A stretch of DNA of 64,000 nt from Deuterostichococcus epilithicus. Its lineage: Eukaryota > Chlorophyta > Trebouxiophyceae > Prasiolales > Stichococcaceae. A program made the translations under genes and the position numbers. The notes beneath the pieces were generated by a model. The model saw only the letters and a program-made list of their open reading frames with translations, had not been told where the DNA came from and made no database searches. Where the stretch lies: NCBI GenBank assembly GCA_033439295.1, contig JAVTLE010000015.1:1116001-1180000 (forward strand), written 5' to 3'. This document shows positions 22,001 to 33,500 of this stretch, in pieces; within the stretch, counting starts at the first letter, position 1; every line of letters begins with the position of its first letter.

Positions 22001-25000
22001 GGTGGCGGAGACAAGCGCGCCGCGGCGCGAGATTGAGCTGTTGCTGGCGGACGCGCCGCAGGAGGCAGCGCAAGAGGACCGCGCCACCACCGCCGCCGCC
22101 ATCGACGATGCCGAGGCCATGGTGAGACGCCCCGCCTCTGAGCCTGCCTGTGCCTGGATTGCTGCTTCTTCCGGCAAATGCTTTGCCGGTCGCAGTGCCA
22201 GCATCGACACTGGGAGCCGCGGTGTGGCAGCTAGGGGGGAGATGCAGGGGGCTGCATGGCTTCCCACAGGGGACATGGCAGTTTTCCTGCCGGGGACAGA
22301 CGAGTCTTGCACCATTTCCCGGGCATTCTCACTCTGCTGCCGGTGAGTGAGGGCAGCTTTCGCGCATCATGTTGGCATGCCTGTACGACCAGCGACACAT
22401 TTGACGGCTGCGCTCGTCCGCGGTCCGACCTGACCCCGGGCCCCCCTCATGCTGCCCTCAGCTGGAGGGCGCGCGCGAGGAGCAGCAGTTCCTGCGCGAT
22501 GAGACGGCGGACCTGCAGTCCCGCTTCTCGGAGCTGTACGCTGAGGTGGAGGACGCGCCCAACGCGCGTGCTGAGCAGCGGGCGCAGCGCTCAGTGGAGG
22601 AGGCCGAGCGTCAGGTGGGCCGCCGCACAGTGTCGCGAACGCTCGCCAAGCCGCAGCCTGCAGTGCTTGTTGCGGGGATGCTGGGAGGACGGCGCCCAGC
22701 CGCAGCGCTCAAGCCGTGCAGTCGGGCTCCTCAGCGCCTTGCCCCTCTGCTGCCTGATGCGTGCGGAGCTGGAGCTCACAGGGCCCCATGGCCAGGGCAG
22801 CACATGGCATCCCCGCTTGCTGCAGTTCGAGCTGAGGGAAGCGCAGGCTGAGAACACCTCGGCACTGCGGGAGAAGCGCAGGCGCTGACACACTGGCACG
22901 AGCGCTGACGCTTTGCTAATGGGCCATCATCACCTGCCGCCGCAGGTGGAAAGGCTCAGCTGACACTCTGCCGACAAGCCCTGCGCTGCCACGCAACTGA
23001 CACTGACCGTCATCTTGACACCTGCGCCCGCAGCTGGAGATGCTGCAGGAAGCGGCGGAGCAGGCCAAACGGCAGGAGGCGGCCGCCAAGGCGGTGCTGT
23101 CGGCGGCGCAGTCGGCCGCCAAGGCACGCGCGGCGCTCAGCCCGGCAGAGGTGGACGCCATACAGAACGACATCCTGTTCCCGCCGACGGCCGAGGAGCT
23201 GCAGCAGCGGCGCGAGGCCGAGCAGCAGGTGCGGCGACTGCGTCGGTGACTGTGGTGGCTGTGGTGCCAGATGCCAGGCTAGGTCCCTGTTGGGGGCTGG
23301 GCGTGGCCAGCGATCGCAGAGACCATCTGCATCACGTGGGCTCTTCGCAGGCATGTTTCCCAACATTGAGCTGATGGGAGACGGCGAAACGCTTGCTGTG
23401 GCGCCAGGCGAAGGAGGAAGCAGCGGCAGCAGAGCGCGCCGAGCGCGAGCGCAAGGCAGACGAGGCGCGCCAGGTGCGCTTCCCCCGGACCTCCTGGCGG
23501 CCGCTGTTTGTGGCCGTCAGTATTGCAGTGTTTGGATGCTCGATCTGCGCCCTGCTGAATTCGCCGCTTGTCCTTGATATCAGGCACAAGGCAGCGTGCG
23601 AGGCCGCGCAGACCTGGGCTGACCACAGATACCTTGGTGATCTTCGAGTGTGTCGCAATGCAGGCGCGAGAGGCGGCGGTCGCTGAGCAGCGGCGTACCG
23701 CGGAGGAGAAGGCAGCCAAGGTGCGACGCGGCGCCGGCGCAGCAGGTCCCTTTCGAGATATGTCCTGCCAGCGTCGCGCTGGGGCATGCTGCCCGGAGCT
23801 CTCGAGAGGGCATGCTGCGCCGCTCGATGTCACTGCCAGTACAGCTGCCTGTCTTGCTCGTGGTCACAGGCACACACGGCTGGCGCCTCTGCTGTCCCGA
23901 ACTCTGCCCCTGGCCAACAGATGTGCCGGAAGCTCATCAGCATGCCCCCGTCGCCGACCCTGCAGGCCAAGGCGGACGCGGAGGCGCGGCAGAAGGCGGA
24001 GCAGGAGCGGCGGCAGGCGGAAGCAGACGCGCGCGCGCAGGCGCAGGCCGATGCCAAGGCCGAACGCGAGGCCCAGGCCCAGGCTCGCGCCCAGGAGAAG
24101 GTGCGATTCGTCGCAGACGGACATGTCCCCCTTCGTACTCTTTGCGCAGTTGTGCTTGCAGGCAGACGCGCCTGAACAGCTCCTCGTGCAGCGCGCCAGA
24201 GTGATGTGTCGGGGCAGCCGGAGGGGAGGAGGGCAATGCCCCACCGCTGCCCACGCTGGGAGCGCTGCGCCTCGCCCGTGCCCCTGGTTGCGGGGCCATT
24301 TGTGCGGGCTGCCCTGCAGGTCCAGATGTGGCGCGCTGATGCGTCTGCGAAGGACGTCTGCAATGCACTCGCTTCGGTCGGCAGAGGGTTGCCTCCGCTC
24401 CCAGGTGTCTGAACTCGCCAGGAAACTTGCTGTCTGCAGCTGAGCTCCGCCGCTCCCCCCGCCTGTGCAGGCCAAGGCGGAGGCGGAGGCAAAGGCCAAG
24501 CGCGAGGCGGAAGCCAAGGCTCAGGAGGAGGCACGCGACAAGCAGCAGGCAGAGGCTCAGGTGTGCGCCGCCTTGTGTCTTCTGTCCCTGCTGCATTGGT
24601 GCGCATCGGCGCCATGCAGCAGCCTGAGCATGTCAGGCCCAGCGGCTGCAGTCAGTCTGGCAGCAGCAGCGCAATCGGGCTGCAAAATGCAGTTGAAGCT
24701 CGTTCTCGGCACTTTGCTGAAGTCTGCGCTCCAGTTTGCGGTGCTATGCATGCAACCATCGACTGCCAAGCAACAGGTCGTGCAATAAGGACGACATCCG
24801 ACAGTGGGAACCGCAAGGGTCATCAGCCAGGCCAGCTAACGACGCCTCAGCGACAGCGTGGCACCAGTCTGTGGAGCATGCTATTTGACCAGGGTGTGAC
24901 GGCGCATGGTGACGGGTCCGCAGGCCAAGCGGCAGGCGGAGGAGAAGGCGCAGCAGGAGGCGGCCAAGGCCAAGAAGAAGCAGGACGAAGAGGCGGCGAA

Positions 25001-26930
25001 GGCCAAGAAGCAGCAGGAGGCAGAGGCGGCGGCAAAGAAGGAGCAGGAGGAGGCTGACGCAAAGGCCAAGGCGGGAGCTGACGCTAAGGCGAACGCCAAG
25101 GCGGATTCCGAGGCGAAAGCAAAGGCAGATGCTGATGCCAAGGGCAAGGCGGATGCTGATGCCAAGGTGCGTAAACTGCCGCCATGCTTCCAGACGTCAG
25201 CCTGATGTGACTGTGGTTCACAGTGCCTGCGGAACAGTGCGTGAGGACAGTGCGATGAAAGGACACTCGCCTGCTCGAGAAGGTTTCCAGGGATGTTGTC
25301 CCGTGTGACCGTGCAGGCTGGCGCCTCACAGGGTGAGGCCGACAGCGCAGCAGCGGCAGCCGAGCAGGTGAGTGCAGGTCCTTGCAGCTATTATGTGTCT
25401 CCTTGTGTTTGCTTTGTCGAGGACATTCCTGTCACATGCTGCTGAACGATATTGCCTGGAGGAGTGCATTCCAAGTGACCGTGAAGCTGAGATACATCCT
25501 TCCATCAGAGCTGCTGGTACGAACCCTGCAGGCGAAGGCCAATGCCACAGAGGCACGCAAGTGGATCGACGACTGGCGCAGCGGCGGCAGCTCGGCTGCG
25601 GGTGGTGCTGCAGAGATGGCCGAGGAGGCTGCAGAGCAAGCTGGCGGCTTCCTCTCAGGTGGGTGCAGACGTGACTGAGTGAGGTAAAGTCCCTGCGCTG
25701 GCGGCCGTGCAAAGATCGCATCATGGACAAATTGTGTGAAGGTTGTCAGAGGTTCGAAGTCCTTGCAGCGCCGCTGACCACCATTGCGTGCGGTGCAGCC
25801 TTCAAGTGGCCATGGAAGCAGCAGCAGGGAGAGCAGCAGCAGCAGCGGCAGCAGCAGCAGCAGCTGGCGGCAAAGAGAGAGCAGGAGGAGGCTGCAAAGG
25901 CCAAGACGGATGCTGACGCTAAGGCGAAGGCCAAGGCGGATTCCGAGGCGAAGGCGAAGGCCGATGCTGATGCTAAGGCCAAGGCAGATGCTGACGCCAA
26001 GGTCAAGGCGGATGCTGATGCCAAGGTGTGTGCTGCCCTGCTTCTGGACGTCAGCCTTATCTCCCTCCTCTCCATTGTGTGCGGACGTCGCACGAAAGGA
26101 CACTCAAGCTCAAAAAGGATTCGAGTGATGATGTCCCGTGTGACCGCGCAGGCTGCTGCCCCACAGGGCGAGGCCGACAGCGCAGCAGCAGCAGCCGAGC
26201 AGGTGAGTGCAGGTCCTTGCAACTATGTGTCTCCTTGTGGTTTGCTTTGTCGAGGACATTCCTGTGACATGCTGCTGAGACAATACAGCCTGGAGGTGTG
26301 CCTGCCCAGCGACTTTGAAGCTGAGATGCATCCTTCCATCAGAGCTGCTGGTACGAACCCTGCAGGCGAAGGCCAATGCCACAGAGGCACGCAAGTGGAT
26401 CGACGACTGGCGCAGCGGCGGCAGCTCGGCTGCGGGTGGTGCTGCAGAGGTGGCCGACGAGGCCGCAGACGTGGCCGAGGAGGCTGCCGAGCAAGCTGGC
26501 GGCTTCCTCGCAGGTGGGTGCAGACGTGACTGAGTAAGGTGAAGTCATTGCGCTGGCGGCCAGGCAAAGATCCTACAAGGGGGAAATGTCAGAGTTCCTA
26601 AATCAGTTGCAGCGCCGCTGACCACCATTGGTGCGGCGCAGGCTTCAAGTGGCCATGGAAGCAGGAGCAGGAGCAGGGAGAGCAGGAGCAGCAGCAGCCG
26701 CCGGCGGCTGAGCAGCCACAGCAGAAGCAGCAGCAGGTTTGTGTTGCTGTGTCTACCTGCGGGAATGCAGCAGCTGTTGCCGGGACTCACTATCAGCACT
26801 TGTTGGAGAAGCACATATGCATCTGCATCGAGCCTGCTTGCTGACCGAATGATTTCTTATGGTGCAGGCGCCGTCACCGCCGAGCGGCGACGCTGGCATG
26901 GAGGCAGATGTCGAGGGGGCGCGCGAGTGA
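19053..26930 (+). CDS. Tic62-like NAD(P)-binding Rossmann protein with long coiled-coil tail
   Basis: About 23 exons. Well-placed ones: 20025-20095, 20346-20508, 20787-20949, 21144-21234, 21513-21669, 21990-22121, 22462-22614, 23034-23228, 23381-23473, 23664-23720, 23966-24100, 24471-24560, 24924-25166, 25317-25367, 25532-25658, 25799-26025, 26152-26202, 26366-26513, 26642-26736 and 26868-26930; these sum to 835 codons. N-terminal exons (19053 to about 19140, 19256 to about 19395, about 19472-19822) have uncertain joins; they encode a leader, an acidic part and a Gly/Arg repeat region. The Rossmann domain shows VFVAGGTGRLGSRIVRQLL (GxxGxxG), VRVGVRNVEKAQ, IVQYDITDPESI, GVQHFIMVTSLG, KKKAEEALENSGMRYTIVRP and AENK/VLELVAE, as in atypical SDRs such as Tic62. 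The tail is Ala/Lys/Glu/Gln coiled coil. Near the end the pair RKWIDDWR and FKWPWKQ occurs twice. A plastid location and FNR- or membrane-linked redox role are inferences. Total about 1,000 residues. Confidence 0.7.
25050..26720 (+). repeat. 835-base tandem duplication inside the Rossmann/coiled-coil gene
   Basis: Two adjacent copies, about 25050-25884 and 25885-26720. Matching landmarks keep an offset of 834-835: gctgacgctaaggcga at 25077 and 25912, gaggccgacagcgcagcag at 25335 and 26170, gcgaaggccaatgccacaga at 25532 and 26366. The exon ending at 26513 has a 21-base in-frame gain over its partner (extra VADEAAD-like residues), after which the offset is about 855. Introns as well as exons are conserved, so the event is recent. 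Each copy carries the same three-exon module. Confidence 0.9.
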
Positions 26931-27559
26931 GCACTGCAATTCAAGTGACAATGCACTCTGGGCAGTGTGGCTGTGCACCTGCAATCATCATTGCCTGCAG
27001 ATGCATTCTGACCTGTGCCGTGCGTGCGGATTCGCATTTGGCTGACGAGATGTGGCGTTGGCGTCCAGGTGGATCAATGCATGGAGAGCAAAGAACCTGG
27101 AGCGGAAGCTGCCGAAGGACAAGGTGAATGCCAACTGATGGCTGCACGGACGGGCACATTAATGCCGCCTGAGCAAAGATTTTGTTGGACGACGAAAATG
27201 GGACGAGGGTTTTCAACGAGGGCGGCACAGGTTCACAACAACTGTGGAACACAGCGTTGACCCTTCTTGGAAAGGCAACTTCGTTAAGGCAATTTTGTAT
27301 CATCTGGGCAATGCAATTCTGTTGGCGATGCACAACCGGTGTTGAGGAGTGGACTGACTACAGGTGATGGGCCGTCTTACATGTGCCAGCATTGCTCAGG
27401 GTCGAGATGTTTGCACAGCTTTGTTCGACACTGCATCCTGTCCTGTCCATTGCAGAATGACTACAATGGTGCAAAGAGCCAGGTGGTGTAGATAGTCCCA
27501 GCGAGTGCTTCACGTCCGCCGCGCAGCGCGGCAGCTGGTGCGCGCCCTCCTCTCCAAGC
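26931..27559. other. Convergent intergenic region
   Basis: 3 prime flanks of the Rossmann protein gene (+) and the TTC13 gene (-). A TGTAA on the minus strand lies at 27377-27381. Nothing else recognisable. Confidence 0.4.
27377..27381 (-). terminator. Candidate TGTAA polyadenylation signal for TTC13
   Basis: TGTAA on the minus strand about 180 bases past the TTC13 stop codon. Supported only by sequence and distance. Confidence 0.3.
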
Positions 27560-30500
27560 TCAGACGGTGCCGGCGTCGTTGTGGATGCGGTCCAGCTGCG
27601 GTCCATTCAGCGCCTCCAGCCGCGCCCGCATCGTGCCCAGAAAGTCCTGCGGCGCAGGATCAGGGACCAGTTGGTCCCATTGCCGCAGCAGCGGTTCGCA
27701 GGCATGACAGCATCATTAAGGCGCGCCGACACGCATGCCGGTGCAGGTGTGCTTCCCATCCGACGCCAGCACCTCGACCCGATTGTCGGCCTCGAAACTT
27801 GCCACTGCGGCCCGACACGCTGTGCGCCACATAGGTAGGTATGCATCCAGGACCAGGCAGGGACACTTGCACGACAGCGTGCATGGAGCGGGAGCGCGGT
27901 GTGCCGCGCCTTGATGGGCGGCAGGTCCTTCAGGGGGCCGAAGGGGCCAGGGGAGGTGTCCCCCTCCTGGCCGCGCGCCGCCGGTGGGTACATCCAGGCG
28001 GACACCGACTCGATGAAGGGGTCCGCCGACTGCGACAGTATGGCCTCCCAGTCCGTCTGGTAGCCCTGCGTCAAACATACAACCCTTAATAAATATTTGC
28101 GCGCCGGCAGCAGGCCGATGTCAGCTCCGCACTCCTCTGGGATGAGCGCAGCCGGCAGGGTCGCTTCCACGTAGCAAGTGCCGCGCCTCCACCCGGGCAC
28201 GGTCATCCTTCCCTGCCCTGGCTGAGTGCTTGTGCTGGCAGCTGGACGTCATTGACGCGAGCACACAGACGCGAGGTCGAGGCATGACTGCAGTCCGGAC
28301 TGCCAGCGACAGCGCCGACATGAGCAGGCTGCCGGAGCACACCTCTGGGATGCTGGCGGTGATGGGCATGCCGGCGGCCAGGAAGACGGACAGCAGCGTC
28401 ATAGCGCCGACCACTGCGGTGCCCCGCGCCAGCGGCATGAAGTTGTACCTGCGGCCGCACACAATGAAACCCTTGTTGGATCATCAGCGTCTTCATTCAG
28501 TCGATGGAACACAGCGCCACCAGAGCCGGGCAAGCGTCAGGACACCAGCAATGCCATGCTTTGCCGATGCCATGCTGTCCGCGCAAGCGCACGAGGGCCG
28601 CAGCTTCGCTGAGAATGCTGCTCACGGCTTCCCCCTGGAACGAGCTGTCGGGGTGCGCACCAGTAGTAGGCGTAGTGCAGGGCGCGGCGCGCGATCTCCG
28701 GCCGGTCGTTGGCTGCCAGCGCCTCCATCAGCGCGCCCCACGCCGCCGTCAGCTCCTGCGTCCCAGGGCAGGAGCAGTCAACGTTCGTGGGGTGGTGCAG
28801 TCGAGTCAGTCGAGATGGCTTGGATCGAGTGTCAGGCCGGCGGCACTGCAAGGTCCGGCTCGGTGGACGAGGTGACGTGCCAGTCATCGATGTGCAGTGC
28901 AGGTCGCGCACCTCGTCGAAATCCTGCCAGCGGGGAGGCGTGACGGGCGTGCGGATCGACATCTCGTGGCCGTTGGGCATGTCGCCCATGCGCACCACCT
29001 GCGCAGCGCCAGGGTTCAGGCTCACGAGTGTGACACCCACGGCTGGGCAGGAAGCAGAGAGCTGCGCGTTTGATGTGCTGCAGCCGCGCCGACGCGTCAA
29101 CAAGAGAATGCCTGCGCCTGCCTGCCTGCCTGCGCCTAGCACAGGGTCCGAGTGCACCCTTGGGTTGCAGGCGCATCTGGACGGCGCTGCTGGAACCCTG
29201 GTGCACTGTGGCGGGGGGCCAGCCAGCGGCCCACACATCGGTGACAACTCAAATCAAAGACAGGCGGCAGACATCCGTAAACGGTTCACAAAAGGTGAAG
29301 AAACGTTGCCAAAAAAGAGGACAGCGCACCGTGAGGCGGGTGCCCTCCAGGTTGTGGCCCGGGCGCGACTGCGAGGCGATGGGGACCACCGCCCAGCAGT
29401 CCACGCCCAGCGCCTTCCACAGCTCCTCTGCGCTTGTCGCCGCCGCCACCGCCGCAGCCTTCTTGGATCCCTTGTCCACCGGCACTGCGGGTTGGGATGT
29501 GTGCAAGGGGTTAATGCCGGTCTCCTTTGAGAGAGCATGAAGACTCGCCCAAACCTTGCTGATTACGCTCTCAGGCGGTCTCTTGCTGCTGCTCTGTGCC
29601 CTGCTTTCGACTGTCAACTCGGACGACTCGAGGTGCTCGTGGCGCAGAAAGGCGCTGGAGCAGCTGGCAAAGCTCAGGAATTTGCGTATGTCCATGTGTG
29701 CAGATGCACAGGCCTTCGTGCCTGCTGCAAACGCTGGTGCAGCCTGCATCACAGCAGCTGATGCTGTGCCCATGATGCAGCAATAAACCGGCGAGAGAGA
29801 GAGAGCAGGGACAGAGGACATGACAGCACTCACCGGCAATGTTGTGGGCGTCAAAGCCGTGGCCATCGCGCAGCAGCACCTCCTTGAAGACGCCCAGCGC
29901 GCGGTCAAAGTTCATGTAGTAGCGCACGCACTTGGTCTGGCCGCTGAAGATGGGCGTGTGCGAGCCAAAGCCCGCCTCGAATTCCGCCTTGGTCAGCAGG
30001 TCCACCCACAGCACCTGCGGCGGCAGCGCATCAGCAGCATGTTGTTGGCCATGTCCTGGACAGGCTTGGAGCCAGCAAGCAGCACGACTGCAGGTGTACA
30101 GCGGCAGAGGCAACCGCCGGTGCCGGTTGAGCAGTGGCTGCAGGGGTGGACTGGGCAGGGGTGGACTGGCGTGTGGCACACTTGTGCTGTTCCGCTGCGT
30201 TGATCCTCTGCTCTGGACCGAGCTGTCCCTTCATCATCCTCACCTGGTCGTTGGGCTCGGACAGCTGGCGCCATCGCACGAGGATGTCCATGGCGTCGCG
30301 CCAGCCGAACAGGTGGGTGCCCGACGCCGAGGTCTCGCCGCTGGCGCCGTCATTTGTCACCCGCAGCGGCCGGCTCGCCCGCTGGGACGCCAGCTGCGGG
30401 GGCGAGGGATCACCACGGGAGTTCGACAACCCATGGGCATTCAAGAGGTCCGGCAAGACAGCACCCAAGCTCACGCGCGGCAGCAAGGCCGCGGTGCCTC

Positions 30501-33500
30501 ATCGTCTGCTCGAGGGGCAGCTGCCTGGTGCAAGCTGCAACACAGGAGAAGACCACCCACTGTGGCAGCTGTCTCCCCGGCGACTGCCACTCGCTCAAAC
30601 TCACACTTCGGAAGGCCTTGCTTCACAAAGCAGCCGAGCAGCAGGGGAGGTGCACCGCGTTCTGCAGCGTCTGGGCGAGCTCGATGGCGGCGAGGCCGCC
30701 CATGCGCAGCTGGCGCTTGTTGGCCAGGAAGCCCTGGTGCCTGTACCGCAGCCGCTCGCCTATTGCGTCCGCCTCCCGAAGCAGCTTCGCCATCTGTGCG
30801 GGTCGGGAGGGAGGATGAGTGCTTCACGTCATCAACAATGCCCGTGCATTTCCTCTCGTGACAGAAAGGTCCGAGCAGGCCTGCCACGTGGCAACCTCAG
30901 TGCTGCCTGCTGATGGCAGGCGAAACTAGAGTTCTGAGTTGGCACAGGCACAAGTGTCGTCACCAAAACAGCGGCGCACCTTGGCGGCGTCGGGCGGCGG
31001 CGGCGGGGCCGGCTCATTGGGGGGGAAGTGCGGCTGCCGCGCATACATCAGCTGCGGCGGCGGCGGCCCCTTCTTGCACCATGACTCTGAGCAGCGGAAC
31101 GTGTCGATTAGCGGCTCAACCGGCTTGCATGTGAGCTGGGATAAAAACTCTGCAGCTGGAAAGGCGTGCTCGGCCCGTTTAGGGTCCTGCTCGGCCTGTT
31201 CAAGGTGCTGTGGGTGCACGCACTGGTCAAAGGGAGCGGCACGCTCCCAGAACACATGGCCCCCATTGCGGGACGGCTCCCCTGAGTGTGCTGTTCCCAA
31301 CCAAGAGGGTTTACTTTGCTCTCCACTGTCGATCGGGGGTTGGTGGTGCAGTCGTACCCTTGAAGACGGGGGAGATGTCCTTGTCCAGGAAGTAGGAAGT
31401 AAGCGGCCGGTCCAGGTTGCGGTACACATACATCGCCAGCTCGCTCTGCGTGCATGTTTGTGACGACGCACTCTCAGCGCGGGGTTGAGAGTCATGGCGA
31501 GACGCAGTACCGAGAGAAGCAGAGCCATGGCGGTAACACAGAGGGTGCTGGCACCGCCTGCATCGAGGAGGCGGTGCACCTGGCGCCCAATCATGCGGTG
31601 CAGGACTCGACAAGGAGGACAAGGAGGACAAGAGGGAGGCAGCAGCAGGGACTCGCCTGGTAGAAGGCCAGGAACTGCTGCATTTTGACCTCGGCGCTGG
31701 CTTCGGGCTGCTGTGTGGTGAAGGCGGCATGGTAGTCGCGCGCCGCCGAGCGGTGGAACCCCAGCGCGTGGTAGCACGCCCCTGCACAGACGAGAGTAAT
31801 ACAACACATCAGTGAGACCCCAGCACCGTTGATTGTGATGGGAACACCTCGGCCAGAATGGCAGCCCATGAGCATTATCGAGTCGCTCTGATGCAAGCAG
31901 GAACACAATTGCTGGCGCTTGCCAACCTGCTGGCGCTTGCCAACCTGCTGGCACTTATCAGTTTCCATTGGTTTATGCTTCATGGGCACTTGAATCCGCA
32001 GGGAAAGCACATGTGTACAAGAGACCCGCACCGCGCAGAAAGAGCAGCTCGATGCGGTGGTGCGGCGGCGCCGAAGCTAGTGCGCGGTCCAGCATGGCGA
32101 TGGCGGCCACGTGGTCGCCGCACCCCCGGCGCAGCTCCGCCACCATGCGCATCGCAACCGCAGAGTCTGCATCGCCCCGCAGCTTGATGCAGCGGGCGTA
32201 CGCCTGCTCCGCCTCCTTGACGTGCCCGATCTGTGTGGGCAGAGACAGTGTATGAGTGAAGCGCAGTCCATCACCGCGCATGTCTGCCGGGCTTTGTCGT
32301 GTCTGCGGGGCTCGGCATGTCAAACCCGAGGGTGCTGCCCCCGGTGCCGTGCACTGAAGCCTGCAGCTTGCCATGAGACCCAGGCATGTACACACGAGCC
32401 CATGTTGTCCAGACTGACGTGGTGCAGTACAGCATTTTACCTCCTTGTGCGCGGTGGCCAGGTTGGACCAGGCGTCCTTGAGGCCCGGGTCCAGCTTGAG
32501 CGCCTTTTTGTAGGTGTCGATGGCGCGGTCCAGGTCGCCCTGGCTGGTGTAGCAAAGCCCCAGCATGTTGACCGCCTGCACATTGCGCGAGTCCAGCCGC
32601 GTCGCCGCCTGCGCGTGCGGGCAGGGGCTGTCAGCATAGGTCGTCCTCATTGCTGGCTCGCTGATAAACTAGTGAAAATCGCTCTGCTAGACAGTGTGTC
32701 ACAGAGGCAACCACAGTTGCAGCCGTGACCAATATGATGGTGACAGACAAGAGGGGAGCACGTGGGGATGACATGGATTGAACTTGCCAATCTGCCATCA
32801 CCTCTCAAAGTAAGAAAGAAGAATACCTCGAAGGCAGTCGTGGCGGCGCGGTAGTCCTTCTGCTTCTGCAGGATCATGCCGCACTCCAGGTGGCAGTCAG
32901 CCTTGCCGGTGCGCTCCGCCGTCAGCTCTGCCGCCCGCCGCAGGTCCTGCGGCGGCACAGGGAATCTGCATCATTCCCACATGACTCACTTCCCGTAAGA
33001 ACAGCGGTGTCCGACCAGAGACGAACACCACTTACGGCGGTGTGATGAGGTCACGCCAGCGGGTAGCTGGTCGCCCTGCGTCGGCCGCTCCAAAGCTCAA
33101 GGCTTTCCAGTACGTGACATGTAATCAAGAGGCACAACAGCCCGCAGGACGTGCCTGCAGGGCGGCCTCGTGCTCGCCGAGCGCGGAGCGGGCCTGGCCG
33201 CGGCGCTTCCAGCAGTCGGCGTAGTTCGGCTGCAGCTCTACCGCCTTGGAAAAGTCGTCCACCGCGGCTGCAAAATTGCACATGGGAGCCTGTCAGTTTG
33301 TCGTCGGACTGCAAGTAAGAACCAGCTCTCTGCTGGTCTGGGACAAGGCGACCCTCCAGGCGACATGACCAGTCGAACTCCAGCCACAAAGCGAGCTGCC
33401 ATGGGCATGTTTCAGCGAAGCCTTAGATGCCGCAATCCTTTCTCGTGCGATTCAAGTATGCAGGCGGCAGTCACCCTGCAGGTCGCGCGCGAGGGCGCGG

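Noticed and set aside
22822-22888. Extra coiled-coil exon (FELREAQAENTSALREK) in the Rossmann protein gene
   Set aside because: The composition is right and the acceptor is good, but no donor of the needed phase follows; it may be an alternative or decayed exon.
30926-31954. 342-codon minus-strand open frame
   Set aside because: It runs through several introns of TTC13 and contains a true TTC13 exon only by chance of frame; the splice model fits homologues far better.
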